Shown here piece by piece: positions 47,166-57,322 of a stretch of DNA of 64,000 nt; position 1 is the stretch's first letter; the number at the start of each line of letters is the position of its first letter. This stretch comes from Rhodospirillales bacterium (GTDB lineage Bacteria; Pseudomonadota; Alphaproteobacteria; Rhodospirillales; SHVU01), in contig SHVU01000005.1 of NCBI GenBank assembly GCA_009691105.1, positions 1-64,000 of the forward strand. The letters are read 5' to 3'. The position numbers and the translations under genes are program-made. A model generated the notes under the pieces. The model saw only the letters and a program-made list of their open reading frames with translations. It was not told where the DNA came from and did no database searches.

Positions 47166-48206
47166 TCAGACGAGCGCTAACAGGCGGCGGGGTGTCTCGA
47201 CGAAGACGGTCTGGATCTCGGCGTCCGAGAAGCTCTTCGTCCGCATGAGAGGGACGACGTTGCGGAACAAGTGGCCATAGCCGTGGCCGCCATACCGCAC
47301 GAGCCGCGTCTTCGTGCAGATGTCGTGCGACACGACGATCCGGTTGCCATGGCCGTGATCGAAAAGGGCGCGGATATAGCCAAGCCGCATGTAGTCCGTC
47401 GGCAGGTCGGCGTCGCCGAACCAGTAGTACGATGTCTCGATCCCGAAGAAGTCGTATTCGATGACGCAGCCGGTGTCGGCGAGGCGTAGCGCCTCGTCAG
47501 CCGAGAACAGCGTCCGGTCGACATGACTGATGATGAGGCGTCCCACGTCGCCACCGGCCTCACGGATAATCTTTACGATCTCGAACGGCGCGTCAGGATG
47601 GCGTCCCGGATGGACGCTGATGGTGGCCCCAGTCTCGCGCTGGGCGATCGCCGCCGCCTGCAGGACGCGGCGCTCGAAATCGCGAAGCGGCCACATGCAG
47701 CCCAACTCGCCAATGATTCCGGCGCGAACATCGGTGCCCCAGCAGCCCGTGGTCACTTGATTGACCATTTCACGAGCGAGAGCGTCGATCCCAAGCTTCT
47801 TAGGCTCAGCTGGGACGTATTCATCGACGTAATAACCGGCCCCTTGGACGATAGGGACGCCTGTCGCCACCGAGATGCGGCGAAGCCCGGCCGGGTCCGG
47901 CGCGATCCCGAAGGTCGTGAGATCGACGATGGCGCCGCCGCCGTCGGCCTTCATGCGCAGGACTTCGTCCATCGCGACGTCGACCGAACGATTGTGTTGA
48001 TTGCCATAGTCCCGGGACGGATGCCGGCGGATCTCCCAGACGTTCTCGAGGGAGATCACGACTTCAGAAGAATTCTGGGCGGCGACCTCAGGGCGCGTCA
48101 GATCGAACAGCAGGTGCTCGTGCATCAAGGTGGGACCCAGCGCCGCCGCGGCCATCGGCCCCGTCACCGTCAGGACTTTGCCTTTCAGATCAGGCGGCGC
48201 GCTCAT
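47166..48206 (-). CDS. Phosphotriesterase-related (PTE/PTER) metallohydrolase
   Basis: LMHEHLLFDL HxH motif; AGIIGELGCMWPL (Glu at the metal-bridging position); SHVDRTLFSADEAL; SHDICTKTRL. Confidence 0.88.
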   Translation of the reverse strand: MSAPPDLKGKVLTVTGPMAAAALGPTLMHEHLLFDLTRPEVAAQNSSEVVISLENVWEIRRHPSRDYGNQHNRSVDVAMDEVLRMKADGGGAIVDLTTFGIAPDPAGLRRISVATGVPIVQGAGYYVDEYVPAEPKKLGIDALAREMVNQVTTGCWGTDVRAGIIGELGCMWPLRDFERRVLQAAAIAQRETGATISVHPGRHPDAPFEIVKIIREAGGDVGRLIISHVDRTLFSADEALRLADTGCVIEYDFFGIETSYYWFGDADLPTDYMRLGYIRALFDHGHGNRIVVSHDICTKTRLVRYGGHGYGHLFRNVVPLMRTKSFSDAEIQTVFVETPRRLLALV

Positions 48207-49245
48207 GCCGTTCCGCGTCCCGGAATGCGTTCAAGTGTTCGACCACAGTGTCGCGCCCGATGCCGCGGGTGATGAATACGAGCCGCGTCGTCGTGTCAGA
48301 GCTTGGCCAGCGCGCCAGAACGATGGGCGAGTGCAGGACGTGCTGCACGCCATGAATCACCGCCGGGCGACCCATCCCCTCGACATGAATGAGCCCCTTG
48401 ATCCGCAGAATGTCGCGGCCGTGATCGGTTAGGAGGGCCCTTAACCAGCCCTCAAGCCGCCCCAGTGGCCAGGGAATCTCATCCATAAGCGCAAACGATC
48501 GAATGCCATGGGTATGGCGGTGATCGAGGGCGCCGTCGTGATGGGCATTCGCAGCAAGCCATCGGTCCACGGCTGCCGATCGTGTGGGGGCGTCATATAG
48601 ACCTGTGCCGAAAAATAACTCCGGACCAAACTCGTTTCGGGAGTGGATCGGGGCCGTCCGATTGATCGTTCGAAGCTGCGATTCGAGAGCGACCGTCGTT
48701 CTCCGATCCGCAAGGTCGGTCTTGGTAAGGACGATGCGATCGGCAAGCGCGGTTTGTGCGATCGACTCGGGGTGGCGCTCCAGTGTCTCCGCGCCGTGGA
48801 TGGCGTCGATCGTCGTTACCACGCCATCGAGACGATAGTGCCGGGCCACGATCCGATCGGTAATCAGCGTTTTCAGGATCGGCGCAGGATCGGCGAGTCC
48901 GCTGGTTTCGATGACCAGTCGATTGAAAACCGGAATGTCTCCGGCTTGGCGGCGGCGAAAAAGATCGAGCAGGCAATCGATCAAATCGCCGCGGGTGCTG
49001 CAACAGACGCAGCCGTTGCCGACTACGGCAATGCGGTCGGTCGATGTTTCGATGAGATGGTGATCGATCGGGATTGCGCCGAACTCGTTGACCACCACGG
49101 CGACATTGCGAGTGTCGGGGTGCTTGAGGAGACGGTTGAGAAGGGTCGTTTTTCCGCTGCCCAAAAAGCCGGTCAGCAGCGCGACCGCGACCTGCGCTTC
49201 GGGCGGGCCGTGCTCCCACGCATCACTGGCATCGACGGTGTTCAC
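48190..49245 (-). CDS. G3E GTPase / COG0523 (CobW-like) putative metallochaperone
   Basis: [49 protein letters not shown] motif; ETSGLADPAP; His-rich NAHHDGALDHRHTHG; 17-nt overlap with the PTE-like gene. Confidence 0.92.
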   Translation of the reverse strand: MNTVDASDAWEHGPPEAQVAVALLTGFLGSGKTTLLNRLLKHPDTRNVAVVVNEFGAIPIDHHLIETSTDRIAVVGNGCVCCSTRGDLIDCLLDLFRRRQAGDIPVFNRLVIETSGLADPAPILKTLITDRIVARHYRLDGVVTTIDAIHGAETLERHPESIAQTALADRIVLTKTDLADRRTTVALESQLRTINRTAPIHSRNEFGPELFFGTGLYDAPTRSAAVDRWLAANAHHDGALDHRHTHGIRSFALMDEIPWPLGRLEGWLRALLTDHGRDILRIKGLIHVEGMGRPAVIHGVQHVLHSPIVLARWPSSDTTTRLVFITRGIGRDTVVEHLNAFRDAERHERAA

Positions 49246-49360
49246 AGCGAGGACTGTGCCACGATCGCCTATGGCCTGTCGCGGCCCTAGCCAGGTAATC
49301 CTGTTGCCTGACAGGGCCGAGGGGATACGATAGACGTGGCTTGAACCCAGGGAGGGAACC

Positions 49361-50266
49361 ATGGCCAAAGATATCCAGTGCGCCTTCGGCATCGACGTCG
49401 ACGCGGTGGCCGGTTGGCTGGGTTCGTACGGAGGTGAAGACTCGCCCCTCGACATCTCGCGCGGCATGTTTTCCGGCGAGGTCGGATCGCCCCGGCTTCT
49501 CAAGCTGTTCGATCAGTTCGGGATCAAGACGACGTGGTTCATCCCGGGCCATTCGATCGATACGTTCCCCGAGCAGATGCAAATGGTCGCCAAGGCCGGC
49601 CACGAAATCGGTGCTCACGGGTATTCCCACGAAAATCCGATCTCGATGACCAAGGAGCAGGAAGAATACGTCCTCAAAGCCTGCGTCGAGCTCATCACCA
49701 AGCTTTCTGGCAAGAAGCCGCGCGGGTATGTCGCGCCGTGGTGGGAGTTCAGCCCCAACACCATCGATCTTCTTCTCAAGTACGGCTTCAAGTACGACCA
49801 CAGCTTGATGCACCACGATCACCAGCTCTATTACGTCCGCCAGGGCGATAGCTGGACGAAGATCGACTACTCGAAGCCGGCCAAGGCCTGGATGAAGCCG
49901 CTCCAGCGCGGTAAGCTGGTGCCGTTGGTCGAGATTTCCGGTAGCTGGTATCTCGACGACTTGCCGCCGATGATGTTCATCAAGGCCGCCCCCAATAGCC
50001 ACGGGTTCGTGAGCCCGCGTCATCTCGAGCAGACCTGGATCGATCAATTCGATTGGGTCTATCGCGAGTACGATAACGCCGTCTTCACGATGACGATCCA
50101 CCCGGATGTGTCGGGTCGGCCCCAGGTATTGCTGATGCTGGAGCGCATCTACAACCACATCATCCGTCACCCCGGTGTGCGGTTCATGACCTTTGACGAG
50201 ATCGCGTCGGATTTCGCTAAGCGTCGCCCGTTCGCCAAGGAAAAGGGCGCCAAGGCTGGCCGCTAG
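49361..50266 (+). CDS. Polysaccharide deacetylase / CE4 (NodB) family metallo-amidohydrolase
   Basis: [58 protein letters not shown]; HxxxH-like metal site. Confidence 0.9.
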   Translation: MAKDIQCAFGIDVDAVAGWLGSYGGEDSPLDISRGMFSGEVGSPRLLKLFDQFGIKTTWFIPGHSIDTFPEQMQMVAKAGHEIGAHGYSHENPISMTKEQEEYVLKACVELITKLSGKKPRGYVAPWWEFSPNTIDLLLKYGFKYDHSLMHHDHQLYYVRQGDSWTKIDYSKPAKAWMKPLQRGKLVPLVEISGSWYLDDLPPMMFIKAAPNSHGFVSPRHLEQTWIDQFDWVYREYDNAVFTMTIHPDVSGRPQVLLMLERIYNHIIRHPGVRFMTFDEIASDFAKRRPFAKEKGAKAGR

Positions 50267-50283
50267 AGGTCGGGCGCGATCCA

Positions 50284-50595
50284 ATGTGCAGCCTCTGCGG
50301 CGTGCTCGGTGCTGAAGCCCATTGGTCGGAGGGCGAGGTTCCGTCACGTCGCAAGGGGCGCCAGCCTGCGGCGCCGTCGCGCCAGGCGCGGATCGATTTG
50401 GTCAATCGGATCGTCGGGCCCTTCAAGCTGCGGCTTCGCGATTTCGGTGGCGCCGGCTATGTGCTGGCCGGACCGACTGGAAAATCCGAAGTTGTTCCCA
50501 CGCTAGGGCAAGTCTGGCCGGCGGCGCGACGTCTGGCGGGCCGGCCGTTCGATCCCCTCGATCCAGCGCTTCTTGCGCTCCTCGGCCGGGCTTAG
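50284..50595 (+). CDS. Small protein of unknown function with N-terminal CxxC
   Basis: ORF 103 aa MCSLCGVLGAEAHWSEGEV..., 17 nt after CE4 gene and ~10 nt before the second G3E GTPase. Confidence 0.7.
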   Translation: MCSLCGVLGAEAHWSEGEVPSRRKGRQPAAPSRQARIDLVNRIVGPFKLRLRDFGGAGYVLAGPTGKSEVVPTLGQVWPAARRLAGRPFDPLDPALLALLGRA

Positions 50596-50604
50596 GAGGC
50601 CGTC

Positions 50605-51660
50605 GTGGCCGCGACGCCCGTCACCGTCCTTACGGGCTTCCTGGGGAGCGGCAAGACGACGCTTCTCAAGCGTCTTCTCGAAAGTCCGCGGCTCGCCAAA
50701 GTCGCCGTCATCGTGAACGAGTTCGGCGAGATTGGGCTCGATCACCTTCTCGTCCGTCGCATTGACGAATCCACGGTCATTCTGAAAAGCGGTTGCGTCT
50801 GCTGCACGGTTCGCGGCGACTTGATCGAGTCCTTGAAGGACTTGCTCAGTCAACGCGAGCGCCGCCTCATCCCCAACTTCAACCGCGTTGCCGTCGAGAC
50901 CACGGGCCTTGCCGATCCGGTGCCGATTGCCTACACCCTCGCCAACGATCCTGTTCTTAAGCATCACTTTCGATTGGGCGGGATCGTTGCAACCGTGGAC
51001 GCTGTGAACGGCCTTGGGTCGCTGCGCCGTCACCGCGAAACGCTCAAACAGGCCGCGACCGCCGATCGCCTGGTCCTGACCAAGACCGATCTCGCGACGC
51101 CGGCCGCGACGCGGCGGCTCCAATCCCGTCTCACTCGGCTCAATCCGGCGGCGCCGATCGTCGAGGCCCGGGCCTTCGGACCGGCGGCGCTTCTCGGGGC
51201 GGATATCTACGACCCGACGGCCCGCTCGGTCGATGTTCGCCGCTGGTTTGCAGACGAAGCCCACCATGCCGACGAGGCCCACGATCACGCCAGCCGGCAT
51301 GAGGACGTCCATTCCTTCGCGCTTGTCGTCGATCGGCCGCTCGATTGGGCAGTGTTCGGCCTTTGGCTCACGATGCTGCTCGACACTCACGGACAGAGCG
51401 TGCTGCGCGTCAAAGGCATCCTCAATGTCGCGGGGTCACGCACGCCCGTCGTCATCAACGCCGTCCAGCATCTGGTCCACCCACCGATCCATCTTGCCGC
51501 CTGGCCGGACCGCGACCACCGCTCGCGGCTGGTCTTCATAGTGAAGGGGCTGGACGAGGCCTCTATCCGGGCATCCCTAGCCGTTTTTGATCGGTTGGCG
51601 GCGCGAAAGAGCCGGCCCCTGGTGTCGGCAAAACGACGAACGGCGCAACCTCGCCGCTAA
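50605..51660 (+). CDS. G3E GTPase / COG0523 (CobW-like) putative metallochaperone
   Basis: [55 protein letters not shown]; His-rich [20 protein letters not shown]. Confidence 0.93.
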   Translation: MAATPVTVLTGFLGSGKTTLLKRLLESPRLAKVAVIVNEFGEIGLDHLLVRRIDESTVILKSGCVCCTVRGDLIESLKDLLSQRERRLIPNFNRVAVETTGLADPVPIAYTLANDPVLKHHFRLGGIVATVDAVNGLGSLRRHRETLKQAATADRLVLTKTDLATPAATRRLQSRLTRLNPAAPIVEARAFGPAALLGADIYDPTARSVDVRRWFADEAHHADEAHDHASRHEDVHSFALVVDRPLDWAVFGLWLTMLLDTHGQSVLRVKGILNVAGSRTPVVINAVQHLVHPPIHLAAWPDRDHRSRLVFIVKGLDEASIRASLAVFDRLAARKSRPLVSAKRRTAQPRR

Positions 51661-51726
51661 GTTCTGTCGCCGTTGTTGCGACCGGCGGCGCGGCTCACTA
51701 TACTTTCGCTTCTATTCGTAAAGCCC

Positions 51727-52566
51727 ATGCCCAAACATTTCACCGACGCCCAGCTCAACCGTTATCGCCACGACGGATACATCTTTCCGTTGCGGGTGAT
51801 GTCGGCCGAGGATGCGGCGGGCTACGTCCGCAAGCTCCAAGCCTACGAGGCCTCCATCGGTGGGCCGATCGGCTGGGCGGAAAGCCAGAAGTCGAACCTG
51901 CTGTTCACCTGGATCGACGAGATCGCTCACAACAGCCGGCTTCTCGACGCCGTCGAAGACGTCATCGGTCCCAATATCCTTCTGTGGTCGACCGAGTTCT
52001 TCATCAAGGAAGCGCGCAGTCCGACCTACGTCACCTGGCATCAGGACGACACGTACTGGCACCTCGATCCGCCCATCGAGATCACGGCGTGGCTGGCCTT
52101 GGCCGACGTGACCCCGAACCACGGACCCATGCGTTTCATTCCCGGAAGCCATCGGACGGACCGACTGCCGATCGTCAACGAGCCCAATCCCGACAACATG
52201 CTGCGCAGCGGCCAGATGGCTCAAGGCGTCGACGAATCCAAAGCCGTCGACTCGATCCTGCGCGCCGGCGAAATCTCGATCCACGACACCCGGACACTGC
52301 ATGCATCGAAGCCGAACGTCGAGGCGACGCGGCGCATCGGCCTCGTCATGCGGTTTGTGCCGACTCAGGTACAGCAGCGTCAGAAGCGCGAGACCGCGAT
52401 GCTGGTGCGGGGCGCCGACGTTTATGGACATTATGACTTGGAGCCGCGGCCTCGCGGCGATCTCGATCCGGCGGCCCGCGCCGCCCATGGTGAGGCTGTC
52501 GCCCGCCATATGGGCAACCTGTTTGGCACGGGCTATCAGGGCAAGATCGACGCTAAGGGCGCGTAA
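51727..52566 (+). CDS. Phytanoyl-CoA dioxygenase (PhyH) family protein
   Basis: YVTWHQDDTYWHLDPPIEITAWLALADVTPNHGPMRFIPGSHR; IHDTRTLHASKPNVEATRRIGLVMRF. Confidence 0.92.
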   Translation: MPKHFTDAQLNRYRHDGYIFPLRVMSAEDAAGYVRKLQAYEASIGGPIGWAESQKSNLLFTWIDEIAHNSRLLDAVEDVIGPNILLWSTEFFIKEARSPTYVTWHQDDTYWHLDPPIEITAWLALADVTPNHGPMRFIPGSHRTDRLPIVNEPNPDNMLRSGQMAQGVDESKAVDSILRAGEISIHDTRTLHASKPNVEATRRIGLVMRFVPTQVQQRQKRETAMLVRGADVYGHYDLEPRPRGDLDPAARAAHGEAVARHMGNLFGTGYQGKIDAKGA

Positions 52567-53560
52567 GCCGTTCGGCGATCGGATAACGCGGATCGTTGTA
52601 GCCGGGCGTTGACGCCATACCCGGCGCGACCAAAGCATCGACAAAAGCTTCGTCGTCGGCGTCGAGCCGGACTTCCAGCGCCCCCACGTAGTCCTGCCAC
52701 TGCTCGAAGGTTCGCGGCCCGGCGACAGCCGCCGCGACCAGAGAATTGTTCAAAACCCAGGCAAGCGCGAACTGACCGGCGGTGATGCCGCGCCGCTGGG
52801 CCAGAGCGCGGATCTGTTCGGCAACGCGAAGGGACTCCGGCCGCAGCTCGGTTTCGACCAGGCGCTTGTCGCGCCGCGCTGCTCGGGAGCCCGGCGGCGG
52901 TGTTTTGCCGGCGCTGTATTTCGCGGTCAGGACCCCGCGCGCCAAAGGGCTGTAGCAGACGACGCCGAGGCCGAAGTGCCTGCAGGCCGGCAGATACTCG
53001 ATTTCGGCCAGCCGGGTCGCGGCGTTGTAGCAGGGCTGGCCCGAAATCGGCCGTGGAACGCCCAGGCGGTCACAGGCGGCGATGATCTCGCCGAGACGCC
53101 ATCCGGCGAAGTTGCTGAGCCCCCAATGACGGATGCGGCCAGCCTGAATGAGGCGGGCGATGGTCCACACCGTTTCCTCGACCGGGGTTTCACCGTCGTC
53201 GGCATCGACGTAGTAGAGATCGATGACATCGATGGCGAGGCGTTGCAGGCTGCCCTCGACGGCCTCGATCATCCACTTGCGGCCCTGGCCAACCCGGTTG
53301 GGCCCCGGGCTCAGTCGGTTTCCGAATTTGGTGGCGACGATCCAGCGATGACGGTCGTCGCGAATGAGTCGTCCGATGACGCGCTCGGATTCACCATCGG
53401 CGTTGACGTCTGCGGTGTCGATGAAGTTGACGCCATTATCGCGAGCGGACGCGACGATGCGCGCTGCCTCGGCCGGCGATGTTCGATCGCCGAACGACAT
53501 AGTGCCGAGCGCCAGCTCCGACACCGCGAGGCCGCTGGCGCCTAGGGCGTTGTACCTCAC
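52553..53560 (-). CDS. Aldo/keto reductase
   Basis: VRYNALGASGLAVSELALGTMSFGD; NFIDTADVNADGESERVIGRLI; GTG start overlaps the upstream CoA-transferase stop. Confidence 0.92.
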   Translation of the reverse strand: MRYNALGASGLAVSELALGTMSFGDRTSPAEAARIVASARDNGVNFIDTADVNADGESERVIGRLIRDDRHRWIVATKFGNRLSPGPNRVGQGRKWMIEAVEGSLQRLAIDVIDLYYVDADDGETPVEETVWTIARLIQAGRIRHWGLSNFAGWRLGEIIAACDRLGVPRPISGQPCYNAATRLAEIEYLPACRHFGLGVVCYSPLARGVLTAKYSAGKTPPPGSRAARRDKRLVETELRPESLRVAEQIRALAQRRGITAGQFALAWVLNNSLVAAAVAGPRTFEQWQDYVGALEVRLDADDEAFVDALVAPGMASTPGYNDPRYPIAERLTRP

Positions 53561-55134
53561 GGGGTTGCGGTGCGAACGCGATCTTGGAGCCAAGCAGAGA
53601 ACGTGTCGCTGGCCGGACCTAGCACCGGAGCGGCGAACGGTTTCAGATCGGGCGCCAACTTCAGCGGAAATTCCATCATCGGTTGAAGGTCGCTCTCGGG
53701 GCGAAGGCCCGTGGCGATTTCGGTCAGAATCCATCCGGCCTCGGTAAAGCGGAACATGCCGCGTTCCGTGATCATGTGGACGCGCTGGCCTTTACTCAGG
53801 GCGATCCGGCCGTTGAAGGTCACGTGCTGGACCAGTTTGACGAGTTTTTTGATCCGGCCTTCCTTGGCGATGCGGACTTGGCCATTGGCGATGTCGATCT
53901 CCGGGCCGCCGGCGGCGAAGGCGCCGCAGACGAAAATCCGCGGCGTCCGTGCCGTAATGTCCATGAAGCCGCCGACGCCGGTCAGTCGGCCGGCGAACAA
54001 GCTGACATTGAGATTGCCCTCGGCATCGGCCTGGGCGACGCCCAGAAACGCCGCGTCGAGCCCACCGCCGGTATAGAGATTGAACGTGTCGGTGGGATCG
54101 AGGATCGCCTCCGGATTGACGTGGGCCCCAAACGTCGGAAGGCGGGTCGGCAAGCCGCCCATCACGCCGTGCTCGGTCGAGAACGTGACGTCGTTCTCCA
54201 GGCCGGTTTCGCGCACCAAACGCGGCAGGTCCGTCGGAAGCCCGACCCCGACGTTAACCAGCCAGCCCGATTTCAACTCCTGGGCGGCGCGGGCGAGGAT
54301 GGCGCGGTTCGGACCTGGATCCAAGATTTCGGGAATCAATGTCGTCGGCGTTTCACCGGTGATCGTCGGATCGTGACGGGCGATCTCCGATTGCGGCGCG
54401 TCCGGCGCGAGCACGATCCCATCGACGAGATTGCCCGGTACCTCGATGCGCCGGGGATGAAGGCTGCCGCGCGCCGCGATCCGCTCGACCTGGGCGAAGA
54501 CCTTGCCGCCAGAGGCCTTAGCGGCGATGGCGAGGGACAAAACGCCGAGTGTCACCGGCTCGTTTTCCATCGACAGATTGCCATGGTCGTCGGCCGTCGT
54601 CGCCTTGAGCAGCGCGACGTTGATCGGAACCGTTTTGTAGAACAGAAACTCGCGTCCGGCGAAGATGACGCGTTCGACTAGGTCCTCGGTCGAGCGCGTG
54701 TTGAGCTTGCCGCCGCTGACGCGGGGATCGATGAAGGTGCCGAGCCCGACTTCGGTCAGCAGGCCGGGCCGACGGGCTCCGATCTCGCGGACCAGCGAGT
54801 AGAGGACGCCCATGGGTAGGTTGTAGCCCTCGATCGTGCCGTCGAGGATTAGCTCCATGATCTTCGCGCCTTTGAACGGCGGGAAGGCCGAGGCGACGAC
54901 CCGGCGTGTCATGCCGGCGTGGGCGAACCGGTCGATGCCGGTGCCGGGTGTGATTGCCGCGTTGCAGGGCTCGAAGGCCGTCAAATCGCGGGGGTGGCCT
55001 TCGGCGAGGAAGCGCTTCTCGATCGCTGCGAGCAAGTGATCGACGACCAGAATGCTGGCGGTTCCTGGGAATGCGATCGTGGCCCGGTCGGGGATCGCGG
55101 CGGCAACGGCTTCGGCGGTCAGGAGCTTGGTCAT
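53557..55134 (-). CDS. Class I (AtoD/AtoA-fused) acyl CoA-transferase
   Basis: DHLLAAIEKRFLAEGHPRDLTAFEPCNAAITPGTGIDRFAH; LVNVGVGLPTDLPRLVRETG; GGFMDITARTPRIFVCG. Confidence 0.92.
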   Translation of the reverse strand: MTKLLTAEAVAAAIPDRATIAFPGTASILVVDHLLAAIEKRFLAEGHPRDLTAFEPCNAAITPGTGIDRFAHAGMTRRVVASAFPPFKGAKIMELILDGTIEGYNLPMGVLYSLVREIGARRPGLLTEVGLGTFIDPRVSGGKLNTRSTEDLVERVIFAGREFLFYKTVPINVALLKATTADDHGNLSMENEPVTLGVLSLAIAAKASGGKVFAQVERIAARGSLHPRRIEVPGNLVDGIVLAPDAPQSEIARHDPTITGETPTTLIPEILDPGPNRAILARAAQELKSGWLVNVGVGLPTDLPRLVRETGLENDVTFSTEHGVMGGLPTRLPTFGAHVNPEAILDPTDTFNLYTGGGLDAAFLGVAQADAEGNLNVSLFAGRLTGVGGFMDITARTPRIFVCGAFAAGGPEIDIANGQVRIAKEGRIKKLVKLVQHVTFNGRIALSKGQRVHMITERGMFRFTEAGWILTEIATGLRPESDLQPMMEFPLKLAPDLKPFAAPVLGPASDTFSAWLQDRVRTATP

Positions 55135-55270
55135 GGGCGGCCTCGTCGGCGAATTGGCTCAATTCCATAGCGCGATTTCAGCGACCAGACGAGTCCTCGA
55201 CGCGGCCTTGACGCCTGCCGAGGCGCCTGTTTTGGTACAGGACGATCCGCGCCTCGCCACCAGGAGCCCG

Positions 55271-56434
55271 ATGGTCGATTTTACAATCTCCGATGAAACG
55301 CGCCTGCTCGTCGAAACCGTCGGCAAGTTTGTCAAGGCCGAGCTCCAGCCGCTGGAAAGCGAGGTGGAAGAGCAATCCCGCGTTCCGCCCGACAAGCTCA
55401 AGGTCGTTAAAGCCAAGGCGCAGGCCCTCGGCCTCTACGCGCTGAACATGCCGGCCGAGGTCGGCGGCGGCGGACTGGCGACTGTCGACATGTGCTTGGT
55501 CGAGGAAGAATTCGGCAAGACGTCGGATCCTTTGATTCGGCGCACCTTCGGCCAAGTCTACGAAATGCTCATGGCCTGCAAGGGCGAGCAGCGCGCCAAA
55601 TATCTGCTCCCGACGGTGAAGGGCGATCGCATCTGCTGCATGGCGATTACCGAGCCGGGCGCCGGGTCCGACGCCCAGGCGATCTCGACGACCGCGGTGC
55701 GCGACGGCAATTCGTGGGTCTTGAACGGCCGCAAGCATTTCATCAGTGACGGCGACATCGCCGATTACGCCATCGTCATGGCGCTCACCGATAAGGACAA
55801 ACGGGCCCGGGGCGGAATCACGCTCTTCATCGTCGACAAGGGCACTCCCGGATTCAGCGTCGGCCGCGTTCAGCACATGATGGGCCACCACGGTTACGGC
55901 CACGCCGAGCTGGTCTTCGAGAACTGCCGGATCGGCGCGGATCAGGTCATGGGCGAGGTCGGCGACGGATTCCGCACGATGTTCGGAACGGTTTCCAAGG
56001 TTCGGCTCGGCCACATCGGCGCCCGCTCGGTGGGCATGGCCAGCCGCGTCCTCGAGCTTTGCCGGCACCAGGCCAACGAACGCAAACAGTTCGGAAAGCC
56101 GATCGGCGATTACCAGATGATCCAGAAAATGCTGGCGGACATGGCGACCGAGATTTACGCGACGCGGTCCATGGTCCTGAACGCCGCCTGGGAGGTCGAC
56201 CAGGGCCGCGACCCGCGCGACAAGGTGTCGATGGTCAAGCTCTATGCGTCCGAAATGATGGGCCGGGTCGCCGACCGCGGTATTCAAATTTTCGGCGGCA
56301 TGGGATTCTCGACCGAAATGCCGCTCGAGCGCATCTATCGCGACAGCCGCGTGCTGCGCATCTACGACGGTACGTCCGAAATCCACCGCATGCTGATCGC
56401 CCGGTCCGTTCTGAAGAACGGCTTCGTACTCTAG
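55271..56434 (+). CDS. Acyl-CoA dehydrogenase
   Basis: MAITEPGAGSDAQAISTTAVRDGNSWVLNGRKHFISDG; FGGMGFSTEMPLERIYRDSRVLRIYDGTSEIHRMLIAR. Confidence 0.95.
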   Translation: MVDFTISDETRLLVETVGKFVKAELQPLESEVEEQSRVPPDKLKVVKAKAQALGLYALNMPAEVGGGGLATVDMCLVEEEFGKTSDPLIRRTFGQVYEMLMACKGEQRAKYLLPTVKGDRICCMAITEPGAGSDAQAISTTAVRDGNSWVLNGRKHFISDGDIADYAIVMALTDKDKRARGGITLFIVDKGTPGFSVGRVQHMMGHHGYGHAELVFENCRIGADQVMGEVGDGFRTMFGTVSKVRLGHIGARSVGMASRVLELCRHQANERKQFGKPIGDYQMIQKMLADMATEIYATRSMVLNAAWEVDQGRDPRDKVSMVKLYASEMMGRVADRGIQIFGGMGFSTEMPLERIYRDSRVLRIYDGTSEIHRMLIARSVLKNGFVL

Positions 56435-56447
56435 GAAGGAACTCACG

Positions 56448-56873
56448 ATGAATGCACCGACCACCATGACGTATCCCCGCAAGATCCCGAAAGTCGGCGA
56501 GACCGCCCAAGTCCGGAAGACCATGACGGTCGCCGATCAGGGCCTGTATTCGGGCATCTCCGGCAACATTCATCCGCTTTACGTCAACGAGGTTCACGCC
56601 CAGCAGACCTCGGTCGGAACCCGGCTGATGTTCGAATTGGCCGTGGCGTCGCTGCTTACAAACTCGCTGACGGAAGTCGGCGGCGCGTTCTGTCGTGTGT
56701 CCGCGATGAACCTGACGTTCCCCAACCCGACCCGCATCGGCGACACCGTTGCGGCGCGAGTCGAGGTGACGGCTGTCGTCGGCGACCGGGTGACCTGCAA
56801 GGTCAGCTGCAAGCGCGACGAAGGCGGCCTCGTCGTCTGCGAAGGCACCGCCGAACTCGTCGAGGTGAAGTAA
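56448..56873 (+). CDS. MaoC-like / hot-dog fold protein
   Basis: GLYSGISGNIHPLYVNEVHAQQTSVGTRLMFELAVASLLTNSLTEVGG. Confidence 0.85.
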   Translation: MNAPTTMTYPRKIPKVGETAQVRKTMTVADQGLYSGISGNIHPLYVNEVHAQQTSVGTRLMFELAVASLLTNSLTEVGGAFCRVSAMNLTFPNPTRIGDTVAARVEVTAVVGDRVTCKVSCKRDEGGLVVCEGTAELVEVK

Positions 56874-56880
56874 CCTCGTC

Positions 56881-57318
56881 ATGTACCAGATCAAAACCTG
56901 GGACGAGATCGGAGTCGGCGACCGAGTCTCCATCGCTAAGACCATCACCGAGATCGACTCGGCGATGTACGGCTCGGCCACCGGCGACTTCGGTCCCGTC
57001 CACAACGACACCGGCTACGCCTCCAAGACTCGCTTCGGCGCGCGCATCGCCTCCGGCATCATGGTCGCCGGAATCTGCACGTCGATTTTGACCAGTCACC
57101 TGGTCGGCATCGCGCCGGTCTCCATCGAGGATCGTTTCTGGTTCACCGGCCCCGTCAAGTTCGGGGACACGGTCACCATCGACGTCTGGATCGTCGAGAA
57201 GAATGCCGAGGACCGAACGATCATCTGGGAGGCCTCGGCCCGCAACCAAGACGGGCTTGAGGTGTTGAAGGCACGGGCCACCATGAAGTACCCGCGTCGT
57301 CCGACGCCCGTCGTGTAG
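56881..57318 (+). CDS. MaoC-like dehydratase
   Basis: IKTWDEIGVGDRVSIAKTITEIDSAMYGSATGDFGPVHNDTGYASKTRFGARIASGIMVAG. Confidence 0.9.
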   Translation: MYQIKTWDEIGVGDRVSIAKTITEIDSAMYGSATGDFGPVHNDTGYASKTRFGARIASGIMVAGICTSILTSHLVGIAPVSIEDRFWFTGPVKFGDTVTIDVWIVEKNAEDRTIIWEASARNQDGLEVLKARATMKYPRRPTPVV

Positions 57319-57322
57319 CGGC

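Noticed and set aside
48190-51660. Cobalamin biosynthesis cobW
   Set aside because: No cob genes nearby; COG0523 is broad, so only G3E/CobW-like is supported.
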